A stretch of DNA of 64,000 nucleotides, taken from the NCBI RefSeq assembly GCF_958295425.1, contig NC_081143.1, positions 15,222,516 through 15,286,515 of the forward strand, given 5' to 3'. Position 1 is the stretch's first letter. Every line of letters starts with the position of its first letter. Source of the stretch: Solea solea (lineage: Eukaryota; Chordata; Actinopteri; Pleuronectiformes; Soleidae). Made by a program: the position numbers and the translations under genes. Below the pieces are notes generated by a model, which was not told the DNA's origin, did not search any database, and saw nothing but the letters and a program-made list of their open reading frames with translations. Positions 30,061-39,000 of the stretch are shown one piece after another.

Positions 30061-33000
30061 AGCAGGATCAGAGAACCCATGTATTAGCCTAAGAAGCTCC
30101 TCTCCTCCTGTTTTAATGACCACATCAGCACTTTTTCACCACAGGGAGGATAAATGTGGAGCTGTCCATCAAGGAAATGAGACAACGCCCCTTTAAGAAG
30201 GGTTATCTGTCACTCAAACATCACTCATGGGAGTGCTGTCCATGGACTAGGGACACCCTGCTGTGTCAGTGTGTCTCCAATGATAGATGATGTGTGTGTG
30301 TGTGTGTGTGTGTGTGTTTACACTTGCTTTTGCCTCTTCAGGTCCTTTTATTGTATAAATGACTTTTTTCAGGACCAGTGGGGACCTAGCCTTTGAAGAG
30401 GAAAATCATTTGTAAAGATCTGATTAAAGTCAAGAGTTAGATGTGAATTGTTTTAAGGGTAAAGATTAGGGATAGGCATTTACTTGTTATGTTTAAGAAC
30501 AAGTAAATAGAAGTTTGCCCTGTGCTGTGTGTGTGTGTGTGTATAAAGTCTGGGCAAGCAATTGTCTGAATGCAGTATTTATCTTGTCTTTTCGGCTTTT
30601 AACTGTACTTTCTAATAAGAAAACAACAAAGCCAAGTGCATTCATTATCTATGCAACTTGTATTGTTTACAGCACAACCATATATGCTGACTAGAAGTAA
30701 CATAAAAGCATGACAGAGGAAACGGAGACAAAATGACCAATTACGCTGCTGGAGGCAGCTATTCGCCCACTCCCTCTGTGTCCTGACGCCAACTGAACTC
30801 CTCAGGGGTTTGTACACATGGCCACACAGGCAGCCATGCATGTACACATAAATGCACATTCACATATTGTTTGCCTACAATAGGGGGTTGATTCATGTTC
30901 ACCGCATTAGACTTAGAGACACACACACAGACACAGCACAAGTGTGTAAGTTGCTATGAACACACTTTGACTGCTATTTTGTGGAGATGAATGGTGTTAG
31001 GTGTTAGATGTTGGTGACCAGGTCAGCAGGTATGTCAAATCTTGTGTGTGTGTGTGTGTGAGATAGATGTACTGGGAAAGAGTATATGAACCCTTTGGAA
31101 TTCCCTTTTTTTTTTCCTTCATGAATTTATCATAAACACAGTGTGCTTGAGCTAATAACAAACAATTCAATTATTTCATGCTTTTTTAAACACACATTTA
31201 ACATTCACCACGGCAGGGGCAAAAGTAAGGGAACCCTTGGACTTGGTAACTGGTTGAACTTCCATTAACTGCAATAACCTCGACCAAGTGTTTCTGGATT
31301 GGACCTGCACAGTGTTCACGGGAAATTTTCAATCACTCTTTGTCAGAACTGCTTCAGCCCAGCCGCGTTATTTGGATGTCTGATTTGTGCAGCTCATATA
31401 AAGTCATTCCACAGCATCCCTATCCAGCAAAAATCTGGGCTCTGTCTGGACCAATTTTCTTTTGTTGGATCCATTCTGATGTTGATTCACTTCTGTCATG
31501 TTGTCTCACTGCCGTCAGACAACCATCAGTGAATGATTCTTGCGAACGAGTCTGGAGTGTTTTCATCAGTCAAATGAATGCTGGAGCCACGTCTCCAAAC
31601 CGTTTCTTTGATGGGACACAAGGTCTGCTAAAATCAGACTCTAGTTTTTGTTAAAACATTACAGGATTTGCTCTTTTAAAATGTATGTCTAAATAACCGG
31701 TGAACTGTGAAGCAGGACGTCTATTGTCCAAACAACGTTTTCAGCCCAAGTGCAGTAGCCTATGTTATAGAATTTTATACAAATATGATTACATTGTTTT
31801 ATTTTACAACTAACCCTGAAATAAATGACAAAAGAAAGGTAGTGCTTCAATTTGCGTAGCTTACGTTTTTAACCCACCTTATATAAACTACTGCTCATTG
31901 TATGCACATTGTTTGAATCACTTGATTTATAAACCTGATTGAAGTTGCCAGGCAGAAAGCCTGAACAATCATGGGTTCACATACTTTTCCTTGCCACTGT
32001 AACTAAAGAAGGGACAGAGCAAACCAATACTGAGGATCCAAAAGGACCGTATCAACCCAATCATCTCCCAGAAGCTCCTACCTGCTTGTTGTACTTGTTC
32101 CCAGTCTGGCAGCCGTACTCTGAGCACTGGTCAGATCCCAGGGACATGGCATCTGCATTGCCACTGCCCCCACTGCTGCTGCTGCTGGAGCCAGCACTTC
32201 CCACACAGCCTCCACTGCCCACAAAGGTGTTGGATGGAGGCAGCTCCTGGACTGCCTGATGCTTCTTCCCTTCAGCTGGGGGGGAGTGGGGCTGCAGGTT
32301 CACTGCAGGAAGAGGAGAGCTGGATTTGTAGTGCCTTGCCAGATCTGGGCTTGACTGGTGCCTCCTGCCACCACCCATCCGGGGGCTGCCAGGGTCACCA
32401 TCCACAGCACAGTAGCGGGCCGCCAGGCGCTCACTTGCACTACTCAGATCCTCCTCGTCGTCATCATTGGCGTGGCGGCGCAGTCCATTGACTGTGACAA
32501 TACCACTGTAGAGTGATCGATCTGACTTTCCACCTGTTACAGCAGCACTACTGCCGCTTCCATTCCGTTTGTCCCGGCGAGGTTTGCGCCCACGGTCTGA
32601 AACCCCACTGCGGCCAGCATGTGGTTGAGCCCCTGGAGGACTGAAGAAGTCCTCCTCTGGTTCCTTCTTGCCAGCCTCATAGCCATTCTTGCCCTGAGCA
32701 CCACACTGTCGAGCCGTGACGACAAGGAGAATCACTAAGATGACCGCCGCAGCTCCGGCCAGGACACCGATAGCTACACTGAGGCGCTGTTTCCCGAGCG
32801 CACGCTCACTGTCTGGGTCTCCTGCAATGTCCAATAACAGTGGAGCCATCATGCTTCGGGCCACCTGTGGTGAGAGGAACAGAGGCAAGAGAAGAGATGC
32901 AGAGAAAAAGGGGGGAAAAGAGGAAAAAGAGACAAGATGTCAAAAGAGAACAAAATGTGACTGTAAAAGATGACACAGTGGGTGTGAGCCACAGTGAAAC

Positions 33001-36000
33001 ATCAAACAGCATCTTTAGCCTCATTAAACTGATCACTGTGTTTTAGTCAGGGAGCTTCGCCATCATTCCCAGACACACACACAGTCACTAAATATATAAT
33101 TGCTGCTGCTTCTAGGTTGCAGCATTCAAATTGTGAATAATTCTCCACCTGTAATCTGGCATCATCGGCGGTGTTACAGGAAACACCTACGATTATACTG
33201 CTTAAAGCTCTTAAAATAATTATGGGCAGCTTACGTTGAGGTCTGGGGCAGTTAGAAATAGGAAAGGTAAGAAACAGTCAATAACAGAGATGTGCTGTGA
33301 CTACACCCCCAGAATACAAGCACAAGTCTTCTCTTTCCTGAATGAACTACGTGTCTATCATAAATGACTGCATAGACTTGGATTTGCTCAAACAATTTGT
33401 TGCACTTGGCTTTAGAGATAGAACATTATTGTAAATATGTGTCTTCTGTGAAATCATTTTGAGCCATTTTCCTTGAGTCGCTTTTCATTTTATGGTATTT
33501 AGTTGTGTTTTGTTGTTCTAAGACACATCCATGCTAATCCATTTAGATCAGTTTGTATAACAACATATTTAGGACAGAAGGCAAATAACAATGGTGTCTC
33601 ATTACAACACACACACACACACACAGTCTGAGCTTATATACACTAATAAAAAAATGATAAGACAGTTGTTTACGCTTGTTACAACATTGCTTTGTGGAGC
33701 CTCGTTCAAGAGGAGCCAGTGAGACTGATCTGCACAGTCCTACACCGGGCAGGGTGATGAATCTGTCCATACAGTAGCTAATCAATGCATAGAAACTACA
33801 GTGGGAGAACCATTAAGCAGAAAATCTACAAAATAGTGAAACGTGTGCACAGACACCGACGCGTTTGTGTGCAACTACGCAAGTCTGCAAGTTGTGTAAC
33901 CTGCCTGTGAGCAAGACAACTTATTTTGCAGCCCTGTGACACCACGTCTCAGAGCTCATATATTCGACAATTCCTTTGGCCCGTCAGGGGTGGATATTAT
34001 ATACCATAATCCCTGCTGCCATACCAGCCGTGGGCAATAAGGCTTGCAGGAGAGAAATGGGGAGAGAGTGAGCAGGTAAGCGAGTAAAGTTAAATTAAAG
34101 CACCAGCCGCTTTGCAATAACAATAATAATAATAACAATGATAATAATAATAATAATAGTAGTAAAAAAAAAAACCTGCAGCAGTGTAATAATCAGTCCT
34201 ACAGAAAAATACCCACCTGCTTATTACATTATCCAAGGCATACTTGGATTATTCACATAGCGCCACATTATTCCCTCTCACTACTTTGCACCCCCAAGCG
34301 AAGAATGGGTCTGTTCTACTTCCCTGTTTCATCACCATCTATCTTTGGGTTAACTTTAATTGTTTTTGAGCAAGTTGTGTTGGTTATGTTCCATTACTCC
34401 ACTGCACAGAGCCTTTTACAGCAGGCTCCACTCTCCCCTCAGCACTATTGTTCTGCTCTTGACTGCAGTATTTCGCTCCATTCTCATTCTGCTGGGTATC
34501 TGCCGTGGCTTAGCGCATCCATGCACTGTCTGCTCTATTGTGTGTGCAAAACGGGGAGAAAAACGGCGAAGCACGCATGGATGTGTGCAACAGCCAAGTT
34601 TGCGTGTTTGGGACTGAGCTTGCGTATAATGCGACACAGAGAGGCGCATTAGAAAGTGGAGTGTGTGCGATTGTGATTCAACTCCCATGCATGTGTGGAT
34701 GTGAAGAGAAGCGATAACCCCCACTGAGTGCAAGCTATGTATAGTCATGTAAGTGCAGGTGTGTATGCGGTATAAATGTATGGCCACATGCAGGACAGTG
34801 AAGTGTTCGGCAGGATAAGTGCAGCAGCCTCTTCTGCCACCACATTCGAGTACATTTCATGGATGCATCCCAAACTCCAATTGGAATCCTCCATTCTGCT
34901 GCAGGAGCTTTGTTCTGGCTGGACTTTAACACGCTCATCAATCTGCCCCACTCTCCAAGGAATCTGTTATCTGCATGTCACTGCAGAGCAAGACAAGGAG
35001 TTCTCCTCTGACCACACTATTGACCAACCTAGAAAGTGCCTGATTCCTGTTGTACTTCAGTTACGGCTGAGCCGGGGAAGGATAAATGTTAAAATGGTGC
35101 TTGTATTGATAGGAAGTGACTGCACATATTTAGGAAATGGGAGAAATTCAGATGGAGTTGTAAGACAAACCACAGTGCGATGTTCTTAGAATGAACAAAG
35201 CCCAAGAAAGATTCCCAGATGACTAACACCGCATCTCAAGTATCACAACCAAACTCTGCCTTCCTCCAAAGTAGCTCAAACTCGGCAGCAATTTTTTAGT
35301 AAATAATTACCCAACATGTGGTTCACCCCTGACTGTTGGACAGAAAAGACTGGAGTAATTTTCTGCCACGGTGCTACAGCATTCACAGCCGATTTCCTCC
35401 CCTAATTACATCTGGCATCCATCCACGACTCAGCTTGACTTCATTATGAGATGGAGGTATTCTCTCTCTTCAACGACTTGTACTCAATTACTCCACCGAG
35501 TTCCTCCCTACAATCAAACTTAACTATGTTTATTGTAATCAAAGATGGCTTTCGTACCAGCTCGGACACGTTACACCACATTGTTCGATTCAGTGGCCCC
35601 AGTTATTTAGAGACATTGCAGTTAATTCCAGCCATCAACACCATTGTTCCAAAGCTTAATGCTCAAGTGTTACGTTCTAATCCTCGGCCTTTGATTGCTC
35701 AATTTGTACATTTTAGTCTACTCTGAATGACGAGTATTACGTTCAGATTGGGGTTTGTTGGCTAAATCCCACACCTTCTGTCCACACCCACTTTGTCTTC
35801 ATGCAAGGTCAGTCAAAACTCTGGGACTGGGATTATACTAGACGTGTTTTTTCTCCAGCTAGACCACAATTTAGAAATTTAGATTCAGAACAATGTAATC
35901 AAAATAAAATTTAAAAATCCAACACTTGGAAAATCATGTACAGTACTGTGCAAAAGTCTCAGGGCACCAGAAGCTTTGTTGTTTTTGTCTTTGTGATCAT

Positions 36001-39000
36001 TGCTGACAGTTGGTCTAATATAAAAATACCAATAACTTTGATTAGGGTTCCACTCCATGTTAAAGAGAGCAGTGATCACGCTTTTGTTCCAATGTAAGGA
36101 TAGATCACACTTTAACCTGTACAACCTTGTTTATGAACAATGTGTTATCCTAATTATCCTATTATTTTTTTAAGTCTTTCAATGGTAATTATAGCATTGC
36201 AATGCTAAAGACTTTTGCACAATACTGTACATTACCCAATGTGTGTGATGAAACATTCAGGGAAGCATCACCACGTTAACACGCAAAGTCTGCAATAGGG
36301 AAGCGCTTGGCGTAAACATCTGCAATGTGAGGCGTGTCCCCAAGATTACAACTTCTTTTCCACACAGATTCTGCAGTGTGACTCTGTCATGGCGTCTTTG
36401 AAACAGAGGGGTCCAGTCCAAGTACGCCACACATGTGGTATATTTCAGGTACCAACAAAACAAGAACCTTAGTGCCTTTTTCTCTCCATGACTGTTCATT
36501 TCCGCTCAATTATCTCGCAACTATTGCGGTGTTACACTCTTTGCGTCACGTTACATGCACGGACCTGACGCTGGAAAAATATTCTCCTGAGGAAAAACAT
36601 TCCAGGCAGTGCCTTAAAAACCACAAACTGTTGATTCACAACTAATTTCCGAGTAAAAACAGTTGGGTAATTATTAGCCAATACAAATTACTTTACCCAA
36701 ACCAGAACCAACTTATTTATTACCTGCCAGCATTTAGAGCTTAATTGAACATTTTCTAAAGCATAACAGGGAAGAACATTGGATCAATACAACAAGGACA
36801 GAGGGGAGGGAAAGGTTCCCACCAACACAGCTTAGGCTAAATTTGAAATCATGCTGTTATAGTTATTTCTGGTATCTCAGTAATGTCTTTGAATCTAGTC
36901 AATTGCCTCTGCACATTAGTGCTGGTCTTTCAAGTCTGCTCTAAGTCTTTCTGTGAAGTCCTCTATTCCATACAACAACACAGTAATGGTGAATACATTT
37001 AGTCCATTAATAAAAATGAATTTCACATTCCCTTTATTTCCTGGGTAAATTTGACTCAATTGGACTTTATAATGGTTTTTATTTACTTTGCTCTCAGTGT
37101 GAACTGCTCAGAATGTGCTGCATAACATAACACACATTTTAAAACCTCATCAATATTCACGCCTGAAGTGAAGAGACACTGCCAAAGTATAACTTCTATT
37201 CAAATGAACATACTTCATCCTCGGTATTACAAGGCCAAATCTGGGACAGGTCTATATCTCTCTTTGCCTCTCTCTAACACTCTCACCAATTGTGTGCTAC
37301 CTCTCTGTCGCTCTCTCTCTCTCACTCACTCACACACACACACACACACACAATGCTCTCAGCTATGAGTTCAATGTACCATAAAAGAACCTCTTCAGTA
37401 ATAACAGTTATTTTATCTACACCATCATTATAAGAATGCATCCTAGACAAAGAGTACACTTTGGTAGCATTCGAACAACAAAGAAGGTGGCACTGCCAAT
37501 AGCCATCAGAAAAGAAATAGGATTCTATATCTGGGACAAATAAAGACATAATTATTTCCTCAAAAATGGGCAGACAATTACAACCCAGAGCACCATGCGG
37601 AAATTGTGCATTTATCTCATTCTATCAAGAAAATAATCTTCTTTTCCAGTTTTAACAGCTACAATCAGTTGTCATTGCCACCCTCCTCCATTGTAATGTG
37701 TTGTCACAGTAATTTGAATGAATCGAAGGAGAGTATCATCACTGTCATTATGTGTTATCATTACCAGCTCCGTACACACCAAAACAGTGTTTAATTACCT
37801 CTTCAGCTTTTCTATCACTTAAGTTACACTTGGAAAAACCGTGTAAAGCTTACCTGTGCCTCCACCAGGGTGGCGTTGGCCACGCTCTCATTTATGAAGA
37901 TATGAACCAGGGCAGTGGCACACAGAGAGGGAGCCCCGCTGTCGTTGACCCGAACCACCAGGCGATGCAGACCTCTGTGGCGCCGCTCCAGGGGTTCTGC
38001 CAGGGTGATCACTCCATTGGTGTGGCCAATCTCAAACAGTCTGAAGGGGTTACCACCCACCAGGGCGTAGTGAAGGTCAGCATTTGGGCCAGTGTCTGAG
38101 TCGATGGCTGTCACAGTCCTAACAACTGTGCGAGCACTGCTGGCAGGTGGGAGGAGAGTGTACGACTCATTGGTAGGATAGGTGATTGAGGGAGCGTTGT
38201 CATTTTCATCGGTCACAAAGAGCGACACGGTGGCAGTGGCGGTTTTGCGCGGCTCCCCTCCATCCACAGCACGGACACGGAAGGTGTAGGTGGAAAGCTT
38301 TTCACGGTCAAACGATACAGAAGAAAAGATAGTTCCCGTGTTGTTCTCAATGGAAAACACTTCTTCACCTCGCTCTTTCCCTCCGTCCCCACCCTCCATC
38401 TTCTCTCCTTCCTTCTTTTCATCAGCTCTGTCCATCTCTACAAACAGACTCAGTTCTGCATTTTCACCTTCATCAGCATCAGTGACTGTGACCATGCCAA
38501 CTGGGCTGTTGGCAAGCAGATTCTCTTTGACATAGAATGTAAATATTTCCTGGACAAACTTTGGTGCGTTGTCATTTCTGTCCGTCACCTGGATAACGAC
38601 AGTTGAAGAGCCTTGCAGAGGGGGTGTGCCCTTGTCCTTAGCTATAACACGGAGTTCATATCTGTCTCTCAGCTCGCGGTCCAGAACCCCAGTGGCACGG
38701 ATATCTCCATTATCTGCATCTATGTAAAATGGCCCATTAGCAGCAGAGTCTAAGGAATATGCAATCTCTGCATTCTTGCCGCTATCTGCATCTGTGGCTA
38801 CCACAGTGACAACCCTCTCACCAGGTGAGTTGTTCTCTGCAAAGTGAACCTCCACAACATTCTGCGCAAAGGCTGGCGCGTGGTCGTTGATATCTACCAC
38901 TCGCACCATCAGAGAGCTGTTACTGGACAGACTGGGGCTTCCAGAGTCCACTGCCACAATGGTGACGCTGTACTCTTTGGTGGTTTCATAGTCCAGCAAA

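Larger units (their letters stand above)
21031..31069 (-). other. pcdh1: pcdh1 intron 3, proximal third
   Basis: No supported gene. It contains several (CA/GT)n arrays, three copies of a module bordered by such arrays (about 21524-21839, 26695-26919 and 30291-30542), and a long (TA)n tract at 27727-27828. A non-repetitive stretch at about 26010-26290 is a candidate conserved element by appearance only. Confidence 0.75.
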
